From a virus: 20,183 bases of DNA. The position numbers and the translations under genes are program-made. Each line of letters begins with the position of its first letter. Position 1 is the first letter of the stretch. Where the stretch lies: the IMG/VR virus record IMGVR_UViG_3300032291_000368, positions 1-20,183 of that record. One strand, 5' to 3'. The notes beneath the pieces are model-generated. The model had not been told where the DNA came from. It saw nothing but the letters and a program-made list of their open reading frames with translations, and made no database searches. Of the stretch, positions 13,059 through 19,398 are shown piece by piece.

Positions 13059-14948
13059 ATGATATTCCAAAGATTAAACTTTCACGATAATAAACTGCCT
13101 GTTTTCAAAGAGAACAAAGCGAAAGGATTCGTGACTTTTGGTGCTGACAATCTCTATCCTGATTTCTTAATTGAATTATTCAATAAATCACCCAAACACA
13201 ATGCCATCGTTTCTGCAAAAGCATCATACATTGCTGGAATTGGCACGGAGGTATTTGGTTCAAGCACGGAGGAGATTGCAAAAGCCGAAGCCAAACTCAA
13301 AAATATAAACGCCTACGAAACCTACGAAGAACTCAAAGCAAAGATTGCATACGATGCCGAGTTATTCAATGGGTTTGCAGTTGAGGTGATTTGGAACAAG
13401 GCAAAGACCGCACCTTCGGAATTCTATCACATTCCATTCAAAGATATCCGCAAAGGTCTTGAGGGTGATTATGTGTATTGTGCTGACTGGACAGATAGCA
13501 AAGCGGAGAAAATCCACTATCAACCATACAACCCAATCACAAGGGAATCAAAACAAATATATTATTGTCAATTTTACCGTCCCGGACAAGGCGAATATCC
13601 CTTGCCTGATTATGTAGGTGCGTTGAAATACATTGAGGTTGATACCGAGATTTCAAATTACTATTTGAATAGCATCAAGAACGGATTCACGGCACAAACT
13701 CACATCCAGTTATTCAAAGGGATCCCCACACCTGAAGAAGCTCGTGCAACTGCAAGGAGATTCAAAGAGAATTATCAAGGTACGGACAATGCCGGTGGGT
13801 TAATCATCCAATACAACGATCCAACGGAGAAGGAATCAGTCATTAACAACCTTCAACCATCGGATTTTGACAAGCAATTTGACTTGTTAAATAAGACCGT
13901 ACAACAAGAGATATTTGTTGCACACAAAGTCAACTCTCCAATGTTGTTTGGAGTTCGTGTGGAAGGTCAATTGGGAGGTCGTAGCGAGTTGATTGAAGCC
14001 TATGAGATGTTCCATCACGCATACATTGAACCCCGTCAACAAAAGATTGATGATACCTTCGCTTACTTGCTTGAACCTATCGCATCTGTGAAGTTGGAAA
14101 CAATCAACAAGCCACCAATCGGTCTTGACTATCAAGCGTTGTTTACTGCTGGAGTTATCACAAACGAAGAAGCAAGAAAGGAACTTGGATTGCCATTAAT
14201 CACCGATGTGAAACAATCATCTTTGAATGATGCTATCAATGCTTTGAGTCCGTTGGTTGCAAACAATGTGTTGTCAAATATGACAATTAACGAGAAACGC
14301 CAATTGGCAAATCTTCCACCGATTGCCGGAGGTGATGCTTTGCCATCCGCAGCACCAGTTGAAGCCGTTGCCCTATCAAAACAAAATCCTTTTGGATGGG
14401 ATGATGAAAGAGACATCAAGGTATTTCAACAATACGGAGAGAGTGCAGACAACTTTGAAGCCTATAAGTTTGAGTTCGTGGATGCCGTTGAAACTGCCAT
14501 CTTGAATGTGTTGAAAGAGAATAAAGGTCTTCAAGTTGGGGACATTGTCAACATCACCAAACTGGATGCAAAGGTTGTCGCTGATGCGATTGCTAAACTT
14601 GCCAAAGCGGAGTTGATTAAATCATACGAAGATGGTCTTGAAACAACCCCGAAAGGAGTTGAAGAAGTGAAGAGATTGCAAACCGAGATTGTGGTTCGTT
14701 ACAAATACGGATTAGCACCCGGCATTGAAGGTGGAATGATTATCCCTGGTTCAAGAGATTTTTGCCGACAAATTGATGGAAGCAACCGTGTATATTCAAG
14801 AGAGGATATCAATGCGATGTCAACTCAATTGGGATACGATGTATGGAAGCGGAGAGGTGGTTGGTATCACAACCCCGTCTTGGATGTGAACACCCCACAA
14901 TGTAGACATATTTGGGTTCAACAATTATTAAGGAGGATTAAACGATGA
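13059..14948 (+). CDS. Portal protein with winged-helix and MuF-like C-terminus
   Basis: A 629-aa protein. Residues about 1-400 are the portal: AIVSAKASYIAGIG near 49-62, then YVGALKYIEVDTEISNYYLN near 185-204, VNSPMLFGVRVEGQLGGRSE at 291-310, and GVITNEEARKELGLPLI at 365-381, a signature of phage portals. A linker leads to a segment at about 475-540 that looks like a winged helix (VGDIVNITKLDAKVVADAIA with a wing at YEDGLETTPKG). The end, about 565-620, has SRDFCRQI, YSREDI, YHNP and NTPQCRHIW, with Cys569, His604, Cys615 and His617, as in MuF/SPP1 gp7-like minor capsid proteins. Portal and MuF-like parts are usually separate adjacent genes, so this is a fusion. The stop overlaps the next ATG by four bases. 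Function is confident; the middle domain is inferred. Confidence 0.88.
   Translation: MIFQRLNFHDNKLPVFKENKAKGFVTFGADNLYPDFLIELFNKSPKHNAIVSAKASYIAGIGTEVFGSSTEEIAKAEAKLKNINAYETYEELKAKIAYDAELFNGFAVEVIWNKAKTAPSEFYHIPFKDIRKGLEGDYVYCADWTDSKAEKIHYQPYNPITRESKQIYYCQFYRPGQGEYPLPDYVGALKYIEVDTEISNYYLNSIKNGFTAQTHIQLFKGIPTPEEARATARRFKENYQGTDNAGGLIIQYNDPTEKESVINNLQPSDFDKQFDLLNKTVQQEIFVAHKVNSPMLFGVRVEGQLGGRSELIEAYEMFHHAYIEPRQQKIDDTFAYLLEPIASVKLETINKPPIGLDYQALFTAGVITNEEARKELGLPLITDVKQSSLNDAINALSPLVANNVLSNMTINEKRQLANLPPIAGGDALPSAAPVEAVALSKQNPFGWDDERDIKVFQQYGESADNFEAYKFEFVDAVETAILNVLKENKGLQVGDIVNITKLDAKVVADAIAKLAKAELIKSYEDGLETTPKGVEEVKRLQTEIVVRYKYGLAPGIEGGMIIPGSRDFCRQIDGSNRVYSREDINAMSTQLGYDVWKRRGGWYHNPVLDVNTPQCRHIWVQQLLRRIKR
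14930..14936 (+). promoter_or_regulatory. Strong Shine-Dalgarno site AAGGAGG
   Basis: AAGGAGG ends eight bases before ATG 14945 and lies inside the last codons of the portal gene. Most genes in this window and in Bacteroidota lack such a site, so it stands out and fixes the start of the connector gene. Confidence 0.75.
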
Positions 14949-15505
14949 CCAATTTTGTATATTTCATTTCAACCACTTACTTGAAGGACAACACCCCTTT
15001 GAATGAGAATGTGGACGATAAATTGTTGAAATCAGCAATCAAAGAAGCTCAAGAAATCTACATCCGTGATGTGATTGGTTCAGGAATCTATAATGAGTTG
15101 CAAGTACAGGCATTCGCTGGAACATTAACCCAGTTGAATACTACTCTTTTGGATTCGTACATTGCACCTTGTTTGAAGTATTACACATTGACCGAAGCAA
15201 TGCTTCCAATGACCTTCAAATTGATGAACAAATCGGTTGCATCTCGTGAGAGTGACAATGCAAGGGCGGTATCAGTTGAGGAGATGACAATGATTGAAGG
15301 GCGTTATCGTGACAAAGCGGAATACTATGCCAATAGATTGAGGGATTATCTCCGCACAAACACCAATGATTATCCTTTGTTCTTGAATCCCGGCAGTACC
15401 TTTGATACAATTAGACCAAAGAACACCGCTTTTGTCGGTGGTATTTATCTTCCCACATCACAAGATTGTTTCTGGAACTATGACTTCCCCAACGAGGACA
15501 AATAA
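14945..15505 (+). CDS. Head-tail connector, DUF6712-like
   Basis: A 186-aa, mostly helical protein placed directly after the portal. Motifs include YFISTTYLKDNTPLNENVDD near the start, IKEAQEIYIRDVIGSGIYNE at about 31-50, IAPCLKYYTLTEAMLPM near 73-89, and YRDKAEYYANRLRDYLRTN near 120-138. These match the DUF6712 group of Bacteroidota phage proteins thought to act like gp6-type adaptors, forming a ring below the portal. The tail (about 140-186) is Pro/Asn-rich and less ordered. The start has the strongest Shine-Dalgarno site in this region. There is no membrane span or enzyme motif. Family call from memory of motif order; the connector role is by context. Confidence 0.75.
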   Translation: MTNFVYFISTTYLKDNTPLNENVDDKLLKSAIKEAQEIYIRDVIGSGIYNELQVQAFAGTLTQLNTTLLDSYIAPCLKYYTLTEAMLPMTFKLMNKSVASRESDNARAVSVEEMTMIEGRYRDKAEYYANRLRDYLRTNTNDYPLFLNPGSTFDTIRPKNTAFVGGIYLPTSQDCFWNYDFPNEDK

Positions 15506-15553
15506 GTGGCAAAAAAACAACGAAGCCAAACTTCTCAAATTTCTCAAGAATGA
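15506..15553 (+). CDS. Very short bridging ORF (15 codons), doubtful
   Basis: GTG 15506 follows the connector stop without a gap and reads MAKKQRSQTSQISQE to a TGA that overlaps ATG 15550 (ATGA). It precisely fills the space between two tightly packed genes, and the Lys/Gln-rich beginning is gene-like. It may instead be untranslated spacer. The evidence is only the exact fit. Confidence 0.2.
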   Translation: MAKKQRSQTSQISQE

Positions 15554-15990
15554 CACTAAACCAAATAATAGCAAAGATTCAAACGGCAGCCGAAAGCCAT
15601 AAGATGGTTCACAAGTTTGGCGTTGGTCAGCAGTCAAATATGACGGTTGAGAATGTTGAATACTATCCTTTGGTTTGGTTGTATCCAGATGGCTTCAATT
15701 TGCAGTCAACTGGAAACTTGATGACATACAACTTTGCATTGCTTGTGATGGACAGAGTATTTGAAAGCGAGAGCAACACCATTGAGGTTCTTTCCGATAC
15801 TGCACAGATTATGACTGACATCTTCGCATTGATTGAAAACAACACACAAGATGATGAGGATTTTGAGATTGTGATCAACGGCAATGCGTCTCCATTCTAC
15901 GATTCAAAAACTGATATTCTCGCTGGTTATGCAATCAACTTCCAAGTCATCACTCCTTATTTACACAATACTTGCGTTGTTCCTGTTTAG
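15550..15990 (+). CDS. Tail completion/terminator-like protein
   Basis: A 146-aa protein with a helical start (MTLNQIIAKIQTAAESHKMV), then beta strands rich in aromatics (YYPLVWLYPDGFN, MTYNFALLVMDRVFESESN), a helix (IEVLSDTAQIMTDIFALIEN) and a last strand set ending in NFQVITPYLHNTCVVPV. This order is that of a small virion protein common in Bacteroidota phages between the connector and the neck protein, and it resembles tail terminators or completion proteins, which form a ring joining head and tail. The final part of the gene overlaps by 62 bases with the next gene, in another frame. The role is inferred from size, fold style and the connector upstream. Confidence 0.7.
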   Translation: MTLNQIIAKIQTAAESHKMVHKFGVGQQSNMTVENVEYYPLVWLYPDGFNLQSTGNLMTYNFALLVMDRVFESESNTIEVLSDTAQIMTDIFALIENNTQDDEDFEIVINGNASPFYDSKTDILAGYAINFQVITPYLHNTCVVPV

Positions 15991-16213
15991 TTGGTTGTGG
16001 GCGTTCTTCAATTATGATGAACCAGTCCGCTATATTAAACCACTAAATGTTGAGATGCACGAAAGGATTATAGTGAAGGAGAAAATCAAAAGGATGCGTC
16101 TAATTGATTCAATCAATCACTTTGATACAATATACCTTGACACCTTCAAACCTTCAGCAGAAGGGCTAAAAAAGGCAATAGGTTTGCACATCCACTTGGA
16201 TACCACTCTATGA
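15929..16213 (+). CDS. Small membrane protein, spanin-like
   Basis: A 94-aa protein from ATG 15929: a short polar start (MQSTSKSSL), a strong hydrophobic span at about 9-27 (LLIYTILALFLFSWLWAFF), then a charged, probably periplasmic segment (HERIIVKEKIKRMRLIDSIN). The ATG lies inside the preceding gene, giving a 62-base overlap; a start after the stop at 15990 would cut through the membrane span, so I keep the overlapping start. An upstream start at 15884 adds an unneeded 15 residues. Its stop overlaps ATG 16210. One membrane span plus a charged tail fits an accessory or spanin-like protein, here outside the main lysis cassette. No family is recognised. Confidence 0.6.
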   Translation: MQSTSKSSLLIYTILALFLFSWLWAFFNYDEPVRYIKPLNVEMHERIIVKEKIKRMRLIDSINHFDTIYLDTFKPSAEGLKKAIGLHIHLDTTL

Positions 16214-17049
16214 AAAACAATAACATCATTGTGATCCCAAAGCCGTGGGAAGAAACCAAAGTTCTTTTGATCTCGGATTTGCATTGGGACAATCCAAAAT
16301 GTGACAGAGATTTACTGAAGAAACATCTTGATGAAGCCTTGAAAGGAAACAATGATGTGTTGATCAACGGTGATTTGTTTTGCTTAATGCAAGGTGCATA
16401 CGATCCCAGGAAGAGCAAATCGGACATAAGACCTGAACACAATGTTGCAAACTATTTTGATGCCATCATCAATACTGCCGTTGAATGGTTTTTGCCATAT
16501 GCACATATCATCAAGTTTATCGGTTACGGCAATCACGAGACAAGCATCTTGAAGCGACAAGAGACCGATATCATTGAACGCTTTGTGACTTTGTTAAACT
16601 ATCGGGGAGGTACAGCAATTCAGGTGGGTGGTTACGGTGGATGGGTGAAATATCAATTCAACCATCACTCCAAAAAGATTGGATACAACATTAAGTATAT
16701 GCACGGGTTTGGCGGTGGGGGTCCTGTAACTCGTGGAACTATCCAGCACAACCGGATATCGGTGAATGTGGAGGGTGCTGATGCAATTTGGATGGGGCAT
16801 GTTCACGAAGATTACGAGATGACATACACCGTGGAATACTTGTCAGCCGTTGGAACTGTTTTGCTTCGTGATATTTTGATGATTCGTACTTCAGCCTATA
16901 AAGAAGAATACGGAGATGGTTCAAAGGGTTGGCATGTTGAAAGAGGTGCATCACCAAAGTTCACCGGAGGTCGTTGGTTGTATATGCTACCAACAAGAAC
17001 TGAGAAAGGTGACAGAGTAATTCGGGCGTACACACACAAGACAATATGA
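16210..17049 (+). CDS. Calcineurin-like metallophosphoesterase
   Basis: A 279-aa protein with the full metallophosphoesterase motif set: DLHW (Asp23, His25), NGDLF (Asp55), GNHE (Asn108, His109), YMHGFGGGG (His165) and GHVHE (His197, His199). These bind two metal ions and catalyse phosphoester hydrolysis; the substrate may be nucleic acid, nucleotides or phosphoproteins and cannot be read from sequence. It is 279 aa, with an insertion (about 60-100) and a C-terminal part after the last motif, and no second domain is obvious. It is linked by ATGA overlaps to the genes before (spanin-like) and after (unknown, 84 aa), so it is co-expressed with tail genes. Possible roles are DNA processing, nucleotide recycling or removal of a host signal nucleotide; only the fold is secure. 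Confidence 0.88.
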   Translation: MKNNNIIVIPKPWEETKVLLISDLHWDNPKCDRDLLKKHLDEALKGNNDVLINGDLFCLMQGAYDPRKSKSDIRPEHNVANYFDAIINTAVEWFLPYAHIIKFIGYGNHETSILKRQETDIIERFVTLLNYRGGTAIQVGGYGGWVKYQFNHHSKKIGYNIKYMHGFGGGGPVTRGTIQHNRISVNVEGADAIWMGHVHEDYEMTYTVEYLSAVGTVLLRDILMIRTSAYKEEYGDGSKGWHVERGASPKFTGGRWLYMLPTRTEKGDRVIRAYTHKTI

Positions 17050-17300
17050 TCAAGGTTCAAATCATACACGAGACGAAGAACGACAACTGGATGGGTTTGA
17101 TTGAAGGCGAATCCGACATCATTCAAATCTTGGAAGATGGAATGGTTGATGAACATCAAATCGTTGCCATATCCCAATTGTTTGAAAACACCCAACTCTA
17201 TATGCGAGGAGGTCACATCATCTTGATTGAGGAAAACTATTATACCTTTGTTGTCAAATGGATGCAGTCAACCCAACACACTACAAACAAGGCGAGATAG
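17046..17300 (+). CDS. Unknown small protein, 84 aa
   Basis: A small acidic protein (MIKVQIIHETKNDNWMGLIE) with beta-strand-like and helical stretches, including QLYMRGGHIILIEENYYTFV near residues 51-70. It overlaps the metallophosphoesterase stop by ATGA, and its last 43 bases overlap the DUF3310 gene. No family or catalytic motif is recognised. Co-expression with the phosphoesterase makes an accessory role possible. The long overlap with the DUF3310 gene is unusual but its end is fixed by the stop at 17298-17300. Confidence 0.55.
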   Translation: MIKVQIIHETKNDNWMGLIEGESDIIQILEDGMVDEHQIVAISQLFENTQLYMRGGHIILIEENYYTFVVKWMQSTQHTTNKAR

Positions 17301-17494
17301 AATGTATTGATGCCATTGAATCTGCCACCATCAAAAAGAAAGGATTGGTTGCGGTTTGTACTGGTAACATCATCAAGTACTTGTGGAGGTGCGAAGACAA
17401 GAACGGATTGGAGGATTTGTACAAAGCGAAGTGGTATCTTGACAAGCTCATCGCAGAAAAAGAAAAACAATCCAAGAAGAATGCTACCTTATAA
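17258..17494 (+). CDS. DUF3310 protein
   Basis: A 78-aa protein matching the DUF3310 family: NPTHYKQGEIECIDAIES near the start and GNIIKYLWRCEDKNGLEDLY at about 37-56, followed by AKWYLDKLIAEKE. DUF3310 proteins are common in phages, sometimes fused to or near nucleotide-metabolism proteins, but no activity is proven that I know of. The N-terminus from ATG 17258 matches the family closely, so the 43-base overlap with the preceding gene is probably real. The last codons carry GCTACC followed by TATAAG, which resembles the GCTATTT start block and precedes the next start. Confidence 0.85.
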   Translation: MDAVNPTHYKQGEIECIDAIESATIKKKGLVAVCTGNIIKYLWRCEDKNGLEDLYKAKWYLDKLIAEKEKQSKKNATL

Positions 17495-17495
17495 G

Positions 17496-17846
17496 ATGAA
17501 AACAATGATAAAAATTTTAACCTTTGGGATAATGTTTTGGTCGTTGAATTTATCAGGGCAAGTGCTGATTGATACCAATACAATCAAACAAGCCAACACA
17601 TATTTGGTCAAAGGTGCGATTGCAAGGGAACAAGTCACGCATTTACGAAAGATTGTGACATCGGATTCCATCATTATTTCGGAACAAGATTCAGTCATCA
17701 CCAAACAAAAGGTAAACATCGCATACTTGAATGCGGAGAATGATTCACTTGTGAAGCAAAATAAAGCCATCTCACGCACTTTGTCGGTCTTCAAGGGTAT
17801 AAGTATAGGTTTAGGGATTTTAAGCGTTTTAATGTGGCTACAATAG
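17496..17846 (+). CDS. Secreted or membrane coiled-coil protein, spanin-like
   Basis: A 116-aa protein from ATG 17496 (17481 is also possible). It has a signal-peptide-like start (MKTMIKILTFGIMFWSLNLS then GQ), a coiled-coil region at about 30-92 with TSDSIIISEQDSVITKQ and NAENDSLVKQNKAISRT, and a C-terminal hydrophobic span (FKGISIGLGILSVLMWLQ). This shape, with a hydrophobic segment at each end and a Ser/Asp-rich coil between them, recurs in Bacteroidota phages and is often viewed as a unimolecular spanin (fusing inner and outer membranes) or other lysis accessory. No lipobox cysteine is seen, which argues against the classical u-spanin design. It overlaps the neck gene by 13 bases. Function inferred from topology only. 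Confidence 0.55.
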   Translation: MKTMIKILTFGIMFWSLNLSGQVLIDTNTIKQANTYLVKGAIAREQVTHLRKIVTSDSIIISEQDSVITKQKVNIAYLNAENDSLVKQNKAISRTLSVFKGISIGLGILSVLMWLQ

Positions 17847-18370
17847 ACATTAACAAACTGCCTGATGCACTTGATACATATTTGGATGATGTCAATCAAG
17901 GCTCACTCCTTCAGCAAATCATTGTTGATTGGTGGAACAAGAAGGTGATTCCACCGATTTGGGCGAATCTTGACAACAAAAACATCAATGCTTCTTCCGT
18001 TCTTCGCCAATCTTTTGTTCCCGGAGAGATCACCAAAACGCCAACATCCATCAACACCATCCTTCTCGCTGAAGATTACTGGGAGTTTGTGGAATACGGA
18101 AGGAAGCCAACAAGAAATGGTCACACGGAAGGCACTCCGTATCTATGGCAGTCAATCAAAGAATGGATGGCATTCAAAGGAATCAAGCCACCACAAACGA
18201 TGACTTACGATTCAATGGCAAAGGCTATCGCAAACAAGATTCACCGCAGAGGGACGAAGGCACAACCATTCCTTGAGGATGCTTTCACGGAATCAATACA
18301 GATGGAATTGGTGAATGAGTTGAATGCTCGTTTCGGAGATTTGATATTCTCGGAAGACATAAAATTGTAA
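17834..18370 (+). CDS. HK97 gp10-like neck/tail-joining protein
   Basis: A 178-aa protein with the HK97 gp10-like pattern: SSVLRQSFVPGEI, then LAEDYWEFVEYGRKPTRNGH at about 79-98, LWQSIKEWMAFKGIKPPQT in the middle, and KAIANKIHRRGTKAQPFLED at 129-148. Such proteins form the head-tail or neck joint. The start is a GTG (17834; MATIDINKLPDA) lying in the last 13 bases of the preceding gene; no suitable ATG is near. It is followed by a 56-base gap holding the next promoter. Its placement away from the portal and tail-completion genes, with the phosphoesterase and DUF3310 genes in between, is odd. The family call is strong. Confidence 0.85.
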   Translation: MATIDINKLPDALDTYLDDVNQGSLLQQIIVDWWNKKVIPPIWANLDNKNINASSVLRQSFVPGEITKTPTSINTILLAEDYWEFVEYGRKPTRNGHTEGTPYLWQSIKEWMAFKGIKPPQTMTYDSMAKAIANKIHRRGTKAQPFLEDAFTESIQMELVNELNARFGDLIFSEDIKL

Positions 18371-18378
18371 CAAAAAGA

Positions 18379-18410
18379 AAAGTTTATTTGCATTATTAGA
18401 AAGTTTATTT
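18379..18410 (+). repeat. Direct repeat AAAGTTTATTT, 21 bp apart, over a promoter
   Basis: AAAGTTTATTT occurs at 18379-18389 and 18400-18410, a 21-bp period or two helical turns. The copies overlap the TTTG box and abut the -7 box of the promoter for the HTH gene, so a dimeric repressor, perhaps the HTH protein itself, could bind here. This is inferred from spacing. Confidence 0.5.
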
Positions 18411-18418
18411 TACTTTTG
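18387..18418 (+). promoter_or_regulatory. Consensus Bacteroidota promoter for the recombination operon
   Basis: TTTG (18387-18390), a 20-nt spacer and TACTTTTG (18411-18418) match the Bacteroidota consensus fully. ATG 18427 lies eight bases after the box, so the mRNA would start a few bases before or at the start codon. It lies in the only sizeable gap between the neck gene and the HTH gene and probably drives genes through to 20042. Confidence 0.7.
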
Positions 18419-18426
18419 CTCTTGTT

Positions 18427-18612
18427 ATGGATTACAACAAAGCAATTGAAACAATTAAACTTAAACGCAGACAAGGGCTATTTCAAATAGTCGCTCGTAA
18501 AACAGGGGTATCACTCCCAACGGTAAGAAAGTATTTGGTTGAGGGAAACATCGTTTCTCCAAAAGCCAAAGCAGTCATTGAAATTGCATTGAGGGAGGTG
18601 AACAATGATTGA
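18427..18612 (+). CDS. Small helix-turn-helix protein
   Basis: A 61-aa basic protein. Residues about 18-40 (LFQIVARKTGVSLPTVRKYL) read as a helix-turn-helix, with a turn at TGVS and recognition helix LPTVRKYL, preceded by a short helix and followed by another. It could be a regulator of the recombination operon, acting on the direct repeats over its own promoter, or an accessory DNA-binding protein. It is the first gene behind the strongest promoter in the window, and the next gene starts within its last codons. The HTH call is good; its target is inferred. Confidence 0.7.
   Translation: MDYNKAIETIKLKRRQGLFQIVARKTGVSLPTVRKYLVEGNIVSPKAKAVIEIALREVNND
18593..18601 (+). promoter_or_regulatory. 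Strong Shine-Dalgarno site GGGAGGTGA
   Basis: GGGAGGTGA lies three bases before ATG 18605, with its GGAGG core six bases from the start, inside the end of the HTH gene. It is the second clear Shine-Dalgarno site in a window where most genes lack one and supports 18605 as the start. Confidence 0.65.
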
Positions 18613-18865
18613 ATGTACTGCTAATGGGTGGATTTATGTTGCTCAAGATGGGGCAAAATATGTCTATACTGACCAACAAGTTGAGAACTACTTTCTTAAT
18701 AATCACTTTGAAGAGATTGAAGCCTACTTGATAAGTGCCAATGAGATGTTTCACGGATGCGTTACAAAGAATGTTGTGGGTGTGGCATCGGAGATTTTTC
18801 AATTCAAAGAACCTGAGAAGTTTACAATCTTCTTTATGCTCGGACAAAAAACAAATTTCCTATGA
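18605..18865 (+). CDS. Unknown 86-aa protein of the recombination operon
   Basis: A small protein (MIECTANGWIYVAQDGAKYV) with beta strands first, then a helical part (QQVENYFLNNHFEEIEAYLI), and an aromatic end (KFTIFFMLGQKTNFL). It overlaps the HTH gene by eight bases and the ERF gene by ATGA, so it is co-translated with both. Nothing in it suggests an enzyme, and no family is recognised. Its position suggests an early function linked to recombination or regulation. Confidence 0.6.
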   Translation: MIECTANGWIYVAQDGAKYVYTDQQVENYFLNNHFEEIEAYLISANEMFHGCVTKNVVGVASEIFQFKEPEKFTIFFMLGQKTNFL

Positions 18866-19398
18866 ATAAAAGCGAATCAATTAAGAACATCGCTGGTGCA
18901 TTGGTAAAATTCCAATCATCGGTGAGCAAGGTAGCAAAGGAAGCCAACAATCCTTTCTTCAAATCCAAGTATGCGTCATTGGCGAACATACTGGACACAA
19001 TCCAAAAGCCATTGAGCGAATGCGGTTTGGCAATCAGTCAATTCCCTGATGGGAACGCACTCACAACCATCATCCTTCACGCTGAATCAGGTGAGTGGAT
19101 GGAGTCATCCTATGTGATGCCGGTTGCAAAGCAGAACGATCCTCAAGCAATGGGAAGTGCAATGACCTATGCACGGAGGTATGCACTTGGTTCAATCCTA
19201 AACTTGAACATTGATGATGATGATGATGCAGAGAAAGCAATGGGAAGACAGATTCCAAAGAAAGATGAACTCACACCAAAACATCCATCTTGGACAAAAG
19301 CCGTTGAGCATCTCAAGACAGGGGGATTGATGACCGACATCACAAGCAAGTTTGAGGTATCTCCGGTGAATATGAAACTTTTAATCGGTGAGAAATGA
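18862..19398 (+). CDS. erf: ERF-family single-strand annealing protein
   Basis: A 178-aa protein with the ERF pattern: NNPFFKSKYASLANILDTIQ at about 29-48 leading to PLSECGLAISQ, then a beta segment (ALTTIILHAESGEWMESSYV), and QAMGSAMTYARRYALGSIL at 95-113 followed by DDDDDAEKA, an acidic run that is a hallmark of the family. ERF proteins bind single-stranded DNA and anneal complementary strands in phage recombination and genome circularisation. The partner nuclease gene follows with an ATGA overlap. The C-terminal tail (LTPKHPSWTKAVEHLKTGGL) may bind a partner such as SSB or the nuclease. The gene is complete and of normal length. The symbol is given for the family. Confidence 0.9.
   Translation: MNKSESIKNIAGALVKFQSSVSKVAKEANNPFFKSKYASLANILDTIQKPLSECGLAISQFPDGNALTTIILHAESGEWMESSYVMPVAKQNDPQAMGSAMTYARRYALGSILNLNIDDDDDAEKAMGRQIPKKDELTPKHPSWTKAVEHLKTGGLMTDITSKFEVSPVNMKLLIGEK

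Noticed and set aside
15402-15602. Plus-strand frame of 66 codons across the connector/terminator junction
   Set aside because: It lies in an alternate frame over two well-supported genes and has no recognisable features.
17307-17495. Long frame beginning at 17307 before the secreted coiled-coil protein
   Set aside because: This part is the shadow of the DUF3310 gene; the signal-peptide-like start at ATG 17496 is the natural beginning.
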